Positions 45,559 through 55,224 are shown, counted from the stretch's first letter. The stretch is 64,000 bases of DNA from an uncultured Alphaproteobacteria bacterium (GCA_902563505.1 CACEXK010000004.1:1-64000), one strand, 5' to 3'. Numbers and translations: made by a program. Notes: generated by a model from the sequence alone, not told the origin.

Positions 45559-46162
45559 TAAAAGTTTCAATTTTCTCTTTTAACTTTTCCCTGCTACAAT
45601 TTGTATTAATTTTTAATGATATAAAATTATCAAAACTTGAAATTCGTGAAAGTTGATTTTTTAAAATTGTCTTCAATTTTTCCTCGTTCATATTTTTTCT
45701 CCTGAGCACTCTCTTTTTCTGAGTAAATTCATCTGTGTAAAGATAAATTATTTTATCATAAGAATAATGAAGTTTTTTTTCAAATAATAAGGGAACATCA
45801 AAAAATAAAATTCTTTCTTTAATATTATTATTTATAAAAACTTTTTTTATCTTGTATAATTCAGGATAAATTATTTTTTCGAGTTTTTTTAATTCTTTTT
45901 TATCTTTAAATACATAACTGCCCAGCACATTTCTATCAATCTGCCCTTTCTCATCAAACAAATTTTTAATTTTCTTCAAAAATACTGAAGCAATATTTGT
46001 TTTAACATTTTTTTTCAAATAAATTTTACTCACTTCTTTGTCTGACTGAAATACTTTGAAACCGAGTTTAGTAATAATATTTGAAATTGTTGTTTTGCCA
46101 GAACCAATATTTCCAGTTATTGCTATTTTAAATTTTTTTTTCACATAATTTTCTTGCTTCAT
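45545..46162 (-). CDS. coaE: Dephospho-CoA kinase
   Basis: Last enzyme of coenzyme A synthesis. The P-loop is AITGNIGSGKTTISNIITKLGFKVFQSDKEVSKIY and the lid and core segments ILFFDVPLLFEKKLHYSYDKIIYLYTDEFTQKKRVLRRK are characteristic. The ATG at 46162 overlaps aroE by 35 bp; a GTG at 46144 (VKKKFKIAITG) would give a shorter overlap and is an alternative. It follows aroE and maf in the conserved maf-aroE-coaE order. Confidence 0.95.
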   Translation of the reverse strand: MKQENYVKKKFKIAITGNIGSGKTTISNIITKLGFKVFQSDKEVSKIYLKKNVKTNIASVFLKKIKNLFDEKGQIDRNVLGSYVFKDKKELKKLEKIIYPELYKIKKVFINNNIKERILFFDVPLLFEKKLHYSYDKIIYLYTDEFTQKKRVLRRKNMNEEKLKTILKNQLSRISSFDNFISLKINTNCSREKLKEKIETFTNKL

Positions 46163-46955
46163 ACAAATCTTGATTTGTTAATTTAATATTGAACCACAAC
46201 GAAAAAGAAATTGCTGCTTGATGAATTAACATTCCTAGCCCATTGAAAGTGCGGAATCCTTTTTTTTTAAACTCTTTAATTAATTGAGTTTCTGGTGGAT
46301 TGTAAATTATATCATATAAAATTACACTTGCGTTTAACATTCCTTTATTAACTTTTAAACATTCAGACTTTTTCATTCCATATGATGAAGTGTTCACAAT
46401 AATATCTGTATCTTTGTCCGGTGTTGCTGTTTCCCAATCTGCCAAACTCAGTGAGACTTTGTTATTTGCAAATTTGGTTATTATTTCTTTCGCGTTGCTT
46501 TCTGTTCTATTCAAAATTTGTACTTTATTTACTTTCTGCGAAATTAATTCGGCCAATATTCCTTGAGCTGCTCCGCCGGCTCCTATCAAAAAAATGTTTT
46601 TACCTCGAACTTTGATTTTAGCTTCTTCTGATAATGAATTTATGAAACCTTTACCATCTGTGTTTTCACCAACTATTTTTTTATTTTTTTGATAAATTGT
46701 ATTTATTGCGTTACTCTTCAAAGCAACTGGCGTGAGACTATCTACTAGTTCAAATATTTTGTTTTTATAAGGTAAAGTTATATTAAGCCCTTTTATTTCT
46801 TTTTTTCTAACTTGCTCAATAATTGTATTTAAATCTGCCTCTTCAATCTCTTTTTTTAAATATTTATTATTTAGATTATATTTTTTTATCCAATGATTAT
46901 GAATTAAAGGTGATAATGAGTGTTTTATTGGTTTTCCTATTACTAAAAGATTCAT
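46128..46955 (-). CDS. aroE: Shikimate dehydrogenase
   Basis: NADPH-dependent reduction of 3-dehydroshikimate in aromatic amino-acid synthesis. The substrate domain has GKPIKHSLSPLIHNHWI and GLNITLPYKNKIFEL (catalytic Lys). The Rossmann domain has FLIGAGGAAQGILAEL and NRTESNAKEI, with the C-terminal GLGMLIHQAAISFSLWF. Length 275. It overlaps maf by 4 bp and coaE downstream. Confidence 0.96.
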   Translation of the reverse strand: MNLLVIGKPIKHSLSPLIHNHWIKKYNLNNKYLKKEIEEADLNTIIEQVRKKEIKGLNITLPYKNKIFELVDSLTPVALKSNAINTIYQKNKKIVGENTDGKGFINSLSEEAKIKVRGKNIFLIGAGGAAQGILAELISQKVNKVQILNRTESNAKEIITKFANNKVSLSLADWETATPDKDTDIIVNTSSYGMKKSECLKVNKGMLNASVILYDIIYNPPETQLIKEFKKKGFRTFNGLGMLIHQAAISFSLWFNIKLTNQDLYEARKLCEKKI

Positions 46956-47578
46956 ATCTTTTTGTTTCCTAGTTGAGTTAAAAAATTATTCAATGGGAAG
47001 CCAGTTATTGTTTCTAGGTCGCCGCTTATCACTTGCATAAAATTATATTTATAATTATCTTCGATTTTATATGATCCCACTGAATTTAATGCTGTTTCTT
47101 TGTTTTTATATAAATACCCATTAATTTCTTTTTGACTAATTTTTTTAAAATGAATTTCTGCCATTTTTGATTCTTGAAAAAAAAGTTTTTGCTGATCAAA
47201 AACACATATAGCACTGTACAATTTATGGTTTTTTCCTGTTAGATAAGCTATGTTTCTTGCCGCTTCTTTTATATTCTTTGGTTTACTTATAACTTTCCCT
47301 CCACATTCTAAAATCTGATCTGACGCAATTATAATTTGATTAGGAAAATCATTTTTTATTGATTCTACCTTTTTCCTTGCTAATATTTCCGCCTGTTTTC
47401 TGGCTGACTTTTTTTTGTTTTTTTGTTTTTCGCTTTCTTCGTCAATTTTATGCTTTACGGTCTTTATGTTCTGAAATATCTCCATAGCTATTCTAATTCT
47501 TGTCTGACTGGACGATGCTAGAACAAACTGTTGGCTCTTTGTTATTAACTTTACTTTTTTGTTTTGTTGCAATTCCAT
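46952..47578 (-). CDS. maf: Maf-like nucleotide pyrophosphatase
   Basis: Hydrolyses non-canonical or modified nucleoside triphosphates such as dTTP/UTP or m7GTP. Recognisable segments: QFVLASSSQTRIRIAMEI (family SxSPRR region, here SSQTR), the KIDEESEKQ stretch, IIASDQILECGGKVISKPKNIKEAARNIAYLTGKNHKLYSAI, and the C-terminal GSYKIEDNYKYNFMQVISGDLETITGFPL. Length 208. It is the first gene left of the candidate origin and transcribed away from it. Confidence 0.92.
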   Translation of the reverse strand: MELQQNKKVKLITKSQQFVLASSSQTRIRIAMEIFQNIKTVKHKIDEESEKQKNKKKSARKQAEILARKKVESIKNDFPNQIIIASDQILECGGKVISKPKNIKEAARNIAYLTGKNHKLYSAICVFDQQKLFFQESKMAEIHFKKISQKEINGYLYKNKETALNSVGSYKIEDNYKYNFMQVISGDLETITGFPLNNFLTQLGNKKI

Positions 47579-47834
47579 ACACTTTTTTCTAACTATTTTT
47601 TCAACATGTTAAATATGTCTATTTTTTTCTTAACAAATTTATCCTCGTTACTCGATACTTTTTTTTCCACAAATATTGTATTTTTTTTAAGCTGTTCATT
47701 AAATTACTCACAAGTTTTACACAATTTTACGTTTTAATAAACTGTTGGCAAAATGTTAGTATTTAGTTACAAACATAATTAAGCTTACAACAACTACAAC
47801 AACCTTTATATATATATATAGTAATAGTAGAATT
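47579..47834. other. Candidate chromosomal replication origin (oriC) beside hemE
   Basis: A 256-bp, very AT-rich divergent gap between maf-aroE-coaE and hemE-hemH-hemJ-rho. Four DnaA-box-like 9-mers lie in the same orientation: TTATCCTCG (47639, 7/9 to TTATNCACA), TTTTCCACA (47663, 8/9), TTACTCACA (47704, 8/9) and TTTTACACA (47715, 8/9). A (TA)n tract at 47807-47820 could be an unwinding element. In Caulobacter and Rickettsia the origin lies next to hemE. Genes on both sides run away from the gap. No canonical 9/9 box or CtrA TTAA-N7-TTAA site was found. Confidence 0.6.
47786..47803 (+). repeat. Tandem 9-bp repeat (TACAACAAC x2)
   Basis: Two exact, adjacent copies of TACAACAAC lie in the candidate origin, followed by CTT, a (TA)n tract and then TAGTAATAGTAG. 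This is the least AT-homopolymeric part of the gap. It could be a protein-binding direct repeat involved in origin opening or in hemE control. Confidence 0.6.
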
Positions 47835-48851
47835 ATGGATAAAATACATTTATCAAAAGAAAAAAAACCGCCAATTTGGTTTATGCGTCAAGCAGGACGA
47901 TATTTGCCAGAATACCAAAAAATTAGAAAGGAAAAGAAAGATTTTCTAGACCTCTGTTTTTCTCCTGATCTTGCAAGCAAAATTTCTTTTCAGCCAATTC
48001 AAAGGTTTAATTTAGATTTTATTATACTGTTTTGTGATATTCTTGTGATCCCACATTCTCTTGGGCAAAAAGTTGAATTTATTGATGGTAAAGGACCAGT
48101 GCTTGATCCAATATCTTCAATAAAGGATTTAGATTATAAGAACATGACACTGATTTTAAAAAAACTAAATCCAGTTTTTGAAACTTTAGATTGTATTTCA
48201 AAAAGGAAGAAAGATAAAAAGTTAATTGGTTTTTGTGGAGGTCCATTTACTGTTTTAAATTATATGATTGAGGGAGGCACGTCAAAAGATCATAAGAAGA
48301 TTAAAGAATTTATTAAAAATAATAGGTTGAAAGCAAAAGAAATAATAAAAGTGATAACAGATGTTTCATCGGAATATTTAAAAAAACAAATTGAGAATGG
48401 AGCAGACCTAGTTCAGATTTTTGAGTCATGGGCAAGTTTGCTGGATGGAGAAGACTTCAATGAATTCATAGTAGAACCCAATGCTAAAATAAGTAGGGAG
48501 ATAAGAGAATATTCAAGAGATGTTAAGATCATTCATTTTCCTAGAGGGTCGAAGAAAAATTTGTTGACATTTGTTAATGAAGTTGTATGTGATGTTCTAT
48601 CTTTAGATGAGAACTTTCCTAACGAAATTATGAGAATAGCAAAAAGAAAAAAAATGGTTTTACAAGGAAACTTAAGTCCACAAATACTAGTTGAAGGTGG
48701 CGAAAGATTAGAAAGGGAAGTAAAAATCATTCTGGAAAAATTTAAAAACAATAAACATATATTTAATCTTTCGCACGGCATTTTACCAACCACTCCCATT
48801 GAGAATGTAGAAAAAACAATAGAAATTGTAAGAAATTATGAAACTTCCTGA
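47835..48851 (+). CDS. hemE: Uroporphyrinogen decarboxylase
   Basis: Converts uroporphyrinogen III to coproporphyrinogen III in heme synthesis. The N-terminal signature KKPPIWFMRQAGRYLPEYQKIR and the segment FCGGPFTVLNYMIEGG are diagnostic, as are QIFESWASLL and the C-terminal NLSHGILPTTPIENVE. Length 338. It is the first gene right of the candidate origin and heads a hemE-hemH-hemJ-rho run, overlapping hemH by 14 bp. Confidence 0.97.
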   Translation: MDKIHLSKEKKPPIWFMRQAGRYLPEYQKIRKEKKDFLDLCFSPDLASKISFQPIQRFNLDFIILFCDILVIPHSLGQKVEFIDGKGPVLDPISSIKDLDYKNMTLILKKLNPVFETLDCISKRKKDKKLIGFCGGPFTVLNYMIEGGTSKDHKKIKEFIKNNRLKAKEIIKVITDVSSEYLKKQIENGADLVQIFESWASLLDGEDFNEFIVEPNAKISREIREYSRDVKIIHFPRGSKKNLLTFVNEVVCDVLSLDENFPNEIMRIAKRKKMVLQGNLSPQILVEGGERLEREVKIILEKFKNNKHIFNLSHGILPTTPIENVEKTIEIVRNYETS

Positions 48852-49842
48852 CAAACACCCCTCACTTCCATCAAAAAAAACAGGAATACTTTTAGTTAAT
48901 CTAGGAACGCCTGACTCAACTAATTGGTTTGATATTAGAAAATACTTGAAAGAATTCTTATCAGACAAAAGGGTAATAGAATTAAATCCATTAGTTTGGA
49001 AAATAATCCTTAATGTTTTTATTTTGACATTTAGACCGTCAAAAACAGCCAAAGCATACAAAGAGATATGGATGGAAAAAGAAAATATTTCCCCACTAAG
49101 ATATTATACCGAAAAACAAACAGAAAAATTAAGGGAAAAATTTAAAAGTGAAAACATTAAAGTTGATTATGCAATGCGATACGGAAACCCGAGCATTAAA
49201 ATCAAAATGAAGGAAATGCAAAAAAAAGGTTGTCAAACCATTGTTATACTTCCCTTATACCCTCAATATGCTGCAGCAACGACGGCAACCGTTTGTGATG
49301 AAGTATATCGTTCATTAATGTTAATGAGATGGCAACCAAATATACAAATAATCCCTCATTATGAATCAGAGCCAATTTATATTGAGGCTTTAAAAAAAAG
49401 TGTAACGAATACTTTGAAACAAATAAAATGGAAACCTGATATTATCGTTGCATCTTATCATGGAATACCAAAAAAGTATTTTGACAAAGGCGATCCTTAT
49501 CACTGTTATTGCCAAAAAACAACGAGGCTGTTAAAAGAAAAACTAAAAATTAAAATTCCAATCATTACAACTTTCCAGTCAAGATTTGGGCCTGACGAAT
49601 GGCTACAACCTTATACAGACAAGACATTTGAAGATCTTCCAAAAGAAGGAAAGAAAAATATTTTAGTAATATGCCCGGGTTTTGCATCTGACTGTGTTGA
49701 AACACTTGAAGAAATTTCGATTCAGGGAAAAGAGAGTTTTGTCGAAAATGGTGGACAAAACTTTCTGATGATTCCGTGTTTAAATGATAATACAGACCAT
49801 ATTAAATTACTTGAGCATTTGACTAAAAAATATTTATTTTAA
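48838..49842 (+). CDS. hemH: Ferrochelatase
   Basis: Inserts Fe2+ into protoporphyrin IX, the final heme step. Key segments: KTGILLVNLGTPDSTNWFDIRKYLKEFLSDKRVIELNP, PLYPQYAAATTATVCDEV, the catalytic-histidine region IVASYHGIPKKYFDKGDPYHCYCQKTTRLL, TTFQSRFGPDEWLQPYTDKT and VICPGFASDCVETLEEI. Length 334 is normal. The start lies inside the hemE 3' end. Confidence 0.97.
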   Translation: MKLPDKHPSLPSKKTGILLVNLGTPDSTNWFDIRKYLKEFLSDKRVIELNPLVWKIILNVFILTFRPSKTAKAYKEIWMEKENISPLRYYTEKQTEKLREKFKSENIKVDYAMRYGNPSIKIKMKEMQKKGCQTIVILPLYPQYAAATTATVCDEVYRSLMLMRWQPNIQIIPHYESEPIYIEALKKSVTNTLKQIKWKPDIIVASYHGIPKKYFDKGDPYHCYCQKTTRLLKEKLKIKIPIITTFQSRFGPDEWLQPYTDKTFEDLPKEGKKNILVICPGFASDCVETLEEISIQGKESFVENGGQNFLMIPCLNDNTDHIKLLEHLTKKYLF

Positions 49843-49880
49843 TGAGGTAGATAGATTCTAATGCTATTAATGAAAAAATT

Positions 49881-50321
49881 ATGGAGAATTTAAACTATTA
49901 TCTAATCCTAAAATATTTCCATATCGTATTTGTTACAACATGGATGGCAGGTTTGTTCTATTTACCAAGGTTGTTTGTTTATCATTCAAAGGTAAAAAGT
50001 AATTCAAGTGAGTATAAAATTTTTTTAACAATGGAGTATAAATTACTCAAGTATATTATGAATCCCTCACTCGTGCTATCATGGGTTTTTGGGTTACTTT
50101 TAGTAATTCATTTAGAAATATATAATGAATTATGGTTAAATTTAAAATTTAGTATGGTTGTTTTAATGTCAATTTTTCATATGTATTGTGCAAGAATAAG
50201 AAAAATTTTTGAGAGTGGAATGAACAGAAATCATGAAAAATTTTTTAGATGGATCAATGAAATTCCAACCATACTATTTTTAATTATTATTTTTTTAGTT
50301 GTTTTTAAACCATTCGTTTGA
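49881..50321 (+). CDS. hemJ: Protoporphyrinogen IX oxidase HemJ
   Basis: Integral-membrane enzyme converting protoporphyrinogen IX to protoporphyrin IX in bacteria lacking HemG or HemY. The 146-residue protein has four hydrophobic helices with the conserved histidine of [24 protein letters not shown] near the N-terminus, and [21 protein letters not shown] and [20 protein letters not shown] later. Position between hemH and rho is typical for the class. Together hemE, hemH and hemJ supply three late steps; coproporphyrinogen oxidase must be elsewhere. Confidence 0.92.
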   Translation: MENLNYYLILKYFHIVFVTTWMAGLFYLPRLFVYHSKVKSNSSEYKIFLTMEYKLLKYIMNPSLVLSWVFGLLLVIHLEIYNELWLNLKFSMVVLMSIFHMYCARIRKIFESGMNRNHEKFFRWINEIPTILFLIIIFLVVFKPFV

Positions 50322-50373
50322 CAAACTGATACGAATAAATTATAAGGTAAATTCGTTTTTCTCCCTAAAAATT

Positions 50374-51630
50374 ATGCACTTAAAAGATTTAAAATCTAAA
50401 AGCCCATCAGAGCTCCTCAAAATTGCAGAGGATTTAAAGATCGAAAATGCTGGAACATTGAGAAAGCAAGATATGATTTTCTCTATTCTAAAACAAATGG
50501 CATTGAATAATGATGCTATTTATGGAGAGGGCGTACTTGAGATTTTGCAAGATGGATTTGGATTTTTGCGTTCATCAGATGCAAATTATCTTCCAGGACC
50601 GGATGATATTTATGTTTCGCCAACACAAATAAAACAAAATAGTCTGAGGACAGGAGACACGGTTGAAGGTGAAATGAGATCTCCTAGAGACTCAGAAAGA
50701 TATTTCGCAATTACAAAGATCGATAAAATTAATTTTGAATCAGTAGAAAAAACAAAACAAAGGATTAATTTTGACAATTTAACACCATTGTATCCTGACG
50801 AAAAGCTTAAAATGGAAGTTGAAAATCCAATGGAAAAAGATATTACTCATCGAGTCATGGATCTTATAGCACCTCTCGGAAAAGGCCAAAGGGCCCTGAT
50901 TGTAGCTCCTCCTCGGACAGGAAAAACCGTCATGTTACAAAATATTGCTCATTCTATAACATCCAATCATCCCGAAGTTTATTTGATTGTTCTACTGATT
51001 GATGAAAGACCGGAAGAGGTAACTGACATGATTCGCTCAGTTAAGGGGGAGGTTGTTTCCTCAACATTTGATGAGCCAGCAGTTAGACATGTTGCTGTTT
51101 CTGAGATGGTTATTTCAAAAGCCAAAAGGCTTGTTGAACATAAAAGAGATGTTGTAATTTTATTAGATTCAATTACAAGATTAGCTCGTGCTTATAACAC
51201 GCAAGTTCCTAGCTCAGGAAAAGTTTTGACAGGTGGTGTTGATGCCAATGCATTGCAGAGACCCAAAAGATTTTTTGGGGCAGCAAGAAATATTGAAGAG
51301 GGAGGCTCACTTACAATAATAGGAACTGCATTAGTTGATACTGGATCAAGAATGGACGAAGTAATTTTTGAAGAATTCAAGGGTACTGGCAATTCCGAAA
51401 TTATTTTAGATAGAAAGTTATCAGATAAAAGAGTGTTTCCATCCATTGATGTAACTAAATCTGGAACTAGAAAAGAAGAATTGTTAGTCTCTAAAGAAGA
51501 TCTATCTAAAATGTGGATTTTGAGGAAGATCCTAATGCCTATGGGAGTGAACGACTCAATGGAGTTTCTAATTGATAAAATCAAAAACTCTAAAAATAAT
51601 GCAGACTTTTTTGAGTCAATGAAATCTTGA
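50374..51630 (+). CDS. rho: Transcription termination factor Rho
   Basis: Hexameric RNA-dependent ATPase that ends transcription. I choose the ATG at 50374 ([21 protein letters not shown]), which gives the conserved N-terminus; the ORF-track start adds 25 residues of intergenic sequence. The RNA-binding domain has [36 protein letters not shown]. Walker A is [15 protein letters not shown] and Walker [16 protein letters not shown], with the Q- and R-loop [27 protein letters not shown]. Length 418. Its stop overlaps the xth start (TGATG). Confidence 0.97.
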   Translation: MHLKDLKSKSPSELLKIAEDLKIENAGTLRKQDMIFSILKQMALNNDAIYGEGVLEILQDGFGFLRSSDANYLPGPDDIYVSPTQIKQNSLRTGDTVEGEMRSPRDSERYFAITKIDKINFESVEKTKQRINFDNLTPLYPDEKLKMEVENPMEKDITHRVMDLIAPLGKGQRALIVAPPRTGKTVMLQNIAHSITSNHPEVYLIVLLIDERPEEVTDMIRSVKGEVVSSTFDEPAVRHVAVSEMVISKAKRLVEHKRDVVILLDSITRLARAYNTQVPSSGKVLTGGVDANALQRPKRFFGAARNIEEGGSLTIIGTALVDTGSRMDEVIFEEFKGTGNSEIILDRKLSDKRVFPSIDVTKSGTRKEELLVSKEDLSKMWILRKILMPMGVNDSMEFLIDKIKNSKNNADFFESMKS

Positions 51631-52412
51631 TGAAAATTATAAGTTGGAATCTTAATTCAATCAGAGCAAGGAAAGAACAACTACTTCAGATTTTAAAAAA
51701 AGAAAAACCTGATTTTCTCTGTCTTCAGGAAACAAAGGTTACTAATCAATCCTTTCCAGAAGAACAAATAAAAAAACTAAACTATTTTATTTTTAAAAAC
51801 GGAATGGCCTCTTACAATGGGGTTGCGATCTTATCTAGGCATAACATTGAAAACTACAATATAAATAATTTTTGTGGAAAACCTGACTGTCGACACATAG
51901 AGTTAATTTATAAAAAAATTAAAATCCATTCAATTTATGTTCCTGCAGGAGGGGATGAGCCGAATCCTCTTAGAAATGAGAAGTTTGATCACAAACTTAA
52001 ATTTCTTGACGAAATGTTAATTTTTTTCATGAAAAACAAAAATCACAATCACATTATTTGTGGGGACCTAAATGTTGCACCTTTGGAAGATGATGTATGG
52101 TCACATAAAAGTTTGAGAAATGTAGTCAGTCATACAAGAATAGAAAGAGAAAAAATTTTAAAAATTTTAGAAACTTGTAACTTTGAAGATACAGTTCGAA
52201 AATTTATTGCTCCGCCAAAAAATGTCTTTACTTGGTGGAGTTATAGATCACCTGATTTTTCAGTTAATAATAGAGGACGAAGACTTGATCATATTTGGAT
52301 ATCTAAAAACAGTTTTTTAAAATCAAATAGTGCATCAATTATGAAAGATTATAGAAAAATTATCAAACCCTCGGATCATGTTCCGATATGTGCCAACATT
52401 TCTATAAGATAA
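51630..52412 (+). CDS. xth: Exodeoxyribonuclease III
   Basis: AP endonuclease/3'-5' exonuclease of base excision repair. Active-site segments: IISWNLNSIRARKEQLL, FLCLQETKVT (metal-binding Glu), YNGVAILSR, ICGDLNVAPLEDDVW and the C-terminal RRLDHIWISK and PSDHVPICANI. I choose the ATG at 51630 overlapping the rho stop rather than the TTG three bases earlier. Length 260. The HIT gene converges after 10 bp. Confidence 0.94.
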   Translation: MKIISWNLNSIRARKEQLLQILKKEKPDFLCLQETKVTNQSFPEEQIKKLNYFIFKNGMASYNGVAILSRHNIENYNINNFCGKPDCRHIELIYKKIKIHSIYVPAGGDEPNPLRNEKFDHKLKFLDEMLIFFMKNKNHNHIICGDLNVAPLEDDVWSHKSLRNVVSHTRIEREKILKILETCNFEDTVRKFIAPPKNVFTWWSYRSPDFSVNNRGRRLDHIWISKNSFLKSNSASIMKDYRKIIKPSDHVPICANISIR

Positions 52413-52422
52413 ATTCTCTTTA

Positions 52423-52788
52423 CTAAGGAACTATTTTTCCCAAAAGTTTACCAGACAAAATATGAAAGTGAAGGTGTGGAACTTCCTGCCCCCCCCTCTT
52501 ACCTATGTTAGTTATTAACCTATATCCATCTATCAAATTTTCTTGATCAATAATTTTCTTTATAGTTTTAAAAAAGCTGGCGATTATTTTATCATTAGAT
52601 CTTGTTACAAAATCATCAAAGCTGCAAAATTTTTGTTTTGGTATTACTAAAATATGAACAGGTGCTTGAGGCCTTATATCTTTAAATGCATATACATTGT
52701 TATCTTCATACACCTTCTCTGAGGGGATTTCATTCCTCAAGATTTTAGCAAAAATATTCCCATCATCATAATTTATGATATCAATCAC
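52423..52788 (-). CDS. HIT-family purine nucleoside phosphoramidase (HinT-like)
   Basis: A 121-residue histidine-triad protein hydrolysing nucleotide phosphoramidates. The triad is PHLHFHIL near the C-terminus. Other family parts are NIFAKILRNEIPSEKVYEDNNVYAFKDIRPQAPVHILVIPK and NIGKRGGQEV. It lies downstream of hisE with an 8-bp overlap, the common alphaproteobacterial his-operon tail. Confidence 0.95.
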   Translation of the reverse strand: MIDIINYDDGNIFAKILRNEIPSEKVYEDNNVYAFKDIRPQAPVHILVIPKQKFCSFDDFVTRSNDKIIASFFKTIKKIIDQENLIDGYRLITNIGKRGGQEVPHLHFHILSGKLLGKIVP

Positions 52789-53071
52789 TTTTCATCCTTT
52801 TTTCTAAAACTTTAAAGACATCTTCTATTGATAGGTCGTTAAATTCTAGAAGTATTATAAGATGAAATAATAAGTCGGCAGATTCATCTAAGATTTCGTT
52901 TTTGCTTTCTGCTAAAAAAGCTGAAACAACTTCCACAGCCTCCTCACCAAGCTTATTTGCTATCTTTACTTTGCCTTTTTTAAAAAGTTTAGCCACATAA
53001 GAATCTTTTGGCATATCCTTTTTTCTCAGCTTAATTATCTCTTCTAAATGCTTTATTACCTTGTCATTCAT
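52781..53071 (-). CDS. hisE: Phosphoribosyl-ATP pyrophosphatase
   Basis: Second step of histidine synthesis (PR-ATP to PR-AMP). The 96-residue MazG-fold protein shows the metal-binding helices KIANKLGEEAVEVVSAFLAESKNEILDESADLLFHLIILLEF. It is a stand-alone HisE; no hisI is fused or nearby. It is 4 bp from hisF in the hisB-DUF2628-hisH-hisA-hisF-hisE-HIT cluster. Confidence 0.95.
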   Translation of the reverse strand: MNDKVIKHLEEIIKLRKKDMPKDSYVAKLFKKGKVKIANKLGEEAVEVVSAFLAESKNEILDESADLLFHLIILLEFNDLSIEDVFKVLEKRMKSD

Positions 53072-53075
53072 TTTT

Positions 53076-53846
53076 CTAGCTTTTTGTGTAATCCATTCTT
53101 ACATCAATACCATTAGAAATTAAATGTTTTTTTACCTCTGTGACTGTAAATTTACCAAAATGAAAGACTGAAGCGGCTAGCAACGCCGATGCTCCTCCAA
53201 ACTTTACCCCATCCACAAAATCATCGAGTGATCCAACTCCCCCAGATGCTATAACTGGAATTTTTAATTTTTTAGAAATTATTTTTGTTAAATCAAGATC
53301 AAAACCGCTATTAGTTCCGTCTTTGTCCATGGAAGTTAAAAGAATTTCCCCGGCTCCCAATGATTCTGCTTTTTCCGCCCACTCAATTGCATCCAATCCT
53401 GTATCAATTCTTCCTCCATTTATATAAACATTCCAGCTATTAGATTTTTTTTTTGCATCAATTGCAACCACTATACATTGATTACCAAACTTTTCCGCGC
53501 CTTTGGTAATAAGATTAGGATCTTTAATTGCAGAACTATTTATGGAAACTTTGTCAGCACCCACAGACAGGAAGTTTTTCATATCTTTGATATTTCTTAT
53601 ACCTCCACCAACAGTTAGTGGAACAAAACATTGGTTTGCTGTCTTTTCAATGATATCAACCATCGCATTTCTTTTTTCATGAGTGGCTGTTATGTCTAAA
53701 AATGTAATCTCATCTGCACCGTTTTTACTATAAATACTTGCTTGTTCAACAGGATCACCTGCATCTTTTAAATTCACAAAATTTATTCCTTTAACAACTC
53801 TTCCATTGTTAACATCCAGACAAGGAATGATTCTTGTTTTTAGCAT
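53076..53846 (-). CDS. hisF: Imidazole glycerol phosphate synthase subunit HisF
   Basis: Cyclase subunit that uses ammonia from HisH to form imidazole glycerol phosphate and AICAR. The beta-barrel has catalytic Asp in [18 protein letters not shown] and in the [20 protein letters not shown] region, with phosphate-binding VGGGIRNI and [11 protein letters not shown]. Length 256 is normal. It overlaps hisA by one base. Confidence 0.97.
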   Translation of the reverse strand: MLKTRIIPCLDVNNGRVVKGINFVNLKDAGDPVEQASIYSKNGADEITFLDITATHEKRNAMVDIIEKTANQCFVPLTVGGGIRNIKDMKNFLSVGADKVSINSSAIKDPNLITKGAEKFGNQCIVVAIDAKKKSNSWNVYINGGRIDTGLDAIEWAEKAESLGAGEILLTSMDKDGTNSGFDLDLTKIISKKLKIPVIASGGVGSLDDFVDGVKFGGASALLAASVFHFGKFTVTEVKKHLISNGIDVRMDYTKS

Positions 53847-54571
53847 CAGCTTCCCAAAATTTTTATAGCTTCATTTACCTTAATTTTTTTTTCATATATT
53901 GCTCGACCCACAATAACTCCATCAAGGTTTTTTGCATTTATGGATTTTAATTTTCTCAGATCATTCAAATTCGAAACTCCTCCAGAAGCAATTATTTTCA
54001 TTGATGTTGAATTTAAAATTTTACATATTTCTTCTGTATTCACTCCTTCTAAAACACCATCTTTTTCAATATCAGTAAATATTAATGCAGAGACGCCTGC
54101 GTCTTCATAAATTTTTATAATTTCATTTATAGTGACTTTACTTGTTTTTGTCCAACCGTCCGATGCAACAAAACCTTTTTTTGCATCTACTCCGACAGCA
54201 ATTGTGTTAGGAAACATCTTGCAAATTTTCTTTACAAGTTTTGGATTTTTTATAGCTAATGTGCCCAGTACAATTCTATTAATTCCATTTTCAAAAAGAT
54301 ACTCCACAGTATTTATATCTCTAATTCCACCCCCTACTTGAATCGAACATTTTAGTTTTTTTTTAACATCTATAAAAAGCTCATGGTTAAGATTTTTTCC
54401 TTTAAATGCTCCATCAATATCAACCATATGAATCCATGTAGCCCCCATTTTTTGGAAATATTTTGCTTGTTCCACAGGATCGTCATTATAAAAAGTTATT
54501 TGATTTATTTCTCCCTTTTTAAGTCTGATACATTTTCCATCTTTTAAATCTATTGCAGGATAGAGAATCAT
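53846..54571 (-). CDS. hisA: ProFAR isomerase HisA
   Basis: Isomerises 5'-ProFAR to PRFAR in histidine synthesis. The TIM barrel shows the catalytic Asp in [18 protein letters not shown], the conserved [43 protein letters not shown], the second Asp in [13 protein letters not shown] and [12 protein letters not shown]. Length 241. It overlaps hisH and hisF by one base each, so translation is coupled. Confidence 0.97.
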   Translation of the reverse strand: MILYPAIDLKDGKCIRLKKGEINQITFYNDDPVEQAKYFQKMGATWIHMVDIDGAFKGKNLNHELFIDVKKKLKCSIQVGGGIRDINTVEYLFENGINRIVLGTLAIKNPKLVKKICKMFPNTIAVGVDAKKGFVASDGWTKTSKVTINEIIKIYEDAGVSALIFTDIEKDGVLEGVNTEEICKILNSTSMKIIASGGVSNLNDLRKLKSINAKNLDGVIVGRAIYEKKIKVNEAIKILGS

Positions 54572-55224
54572 TAAAACTCCTCACATTCTAGAAAAGTTTT
54601 CAAAAAAGCAAGACCAAAATTATGACTTTTTTCTGGGTGAAATTGTGTTCCAATTATATTAGATTTCGAAACCATTGCAGTGATCTCTTGTCCATATTTT
54701 GTTGTTACAACTTTCTCAGATTCATTTTCAAGAAAGAAATTATAACTATGAACAAAATAGGCGGTAACTCTCTCCAAATTAGTTTTCTTTCTTAATTCTT
54801 TTATGAAATTAGTATCTTTTTTAAATTCAAGTTCATTCCATCCCATGTGCGGGATTTTTAGTTTATTGATAGTGGGCTTAATTTTTTTCACTTCACCTTT
54901 TATCCAATTAAGACCTGAAAAAATTCCATTTTCGTGACCAACAGTTGCTAGCATCTGCATTCCAACACATATTCCTAAAAATGGAGTTTTATCATTCAAA
55001 ACTTTTTCTTCCAGAACTTCTCGAACAGAGATTTGCTTTAACCCCGATATGCAAGATTGAAATGCTCCAACACCTGGTAAGATTATATGTGTTGATTTTT
55101 TTATCTCTGAATAATTATTGGTGACAATTAATTTTTTCTTTCCCTCCTCGCACAGATAATTAAACGCATTATAAACCGATTTTATATTACCGGAACCATA
55201 ATCAATAATTGAAATTAAACTCAT
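54571..55224 (-). CDS. hisH: Imidazole glycerol phosphate synthase glutaminase HisH
   Basis: Glutamine amidotransferase that feeds ammonia to HisF. The class I nucleophile is in FLGICVGMQMLA, the His-Glu pair in QFHPEKS, and the N-terminus IIDYGSGNIKSVYNAF is diagnostic. Length 217 is slightly longer than average. It overlaps the DUF2628 and hisA genes by one base. Confidence 0.96.
   Translation of the reverse strand: MSLISIIDYGSGNIKSVYNAFNYLCEEGKKKLIVTNNYSEIKKSTHIILPGVGAFQSCISGLKQISVREVLEEKVLNDKTPFLGICVGMQMLATVGHENGIFSGLNWIKGEVKKIKPTINKLKIPHMGWNELEFKKDTNFIKELRKKTNLERVTAYFVHSYNFFLENESEKVVTTKYGQEITAMVSKSNIIGTQFHPEKSHNFGLAFLKTFLECEEF

Noticed and set aside
47807-47820. (TA)7 tract as phase-variable promoter element for hemE
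   Set aside because: Essential heme gene, and such tracts are expected in an AT-rich gap; better explained as part of the candidate origin unwinding region.
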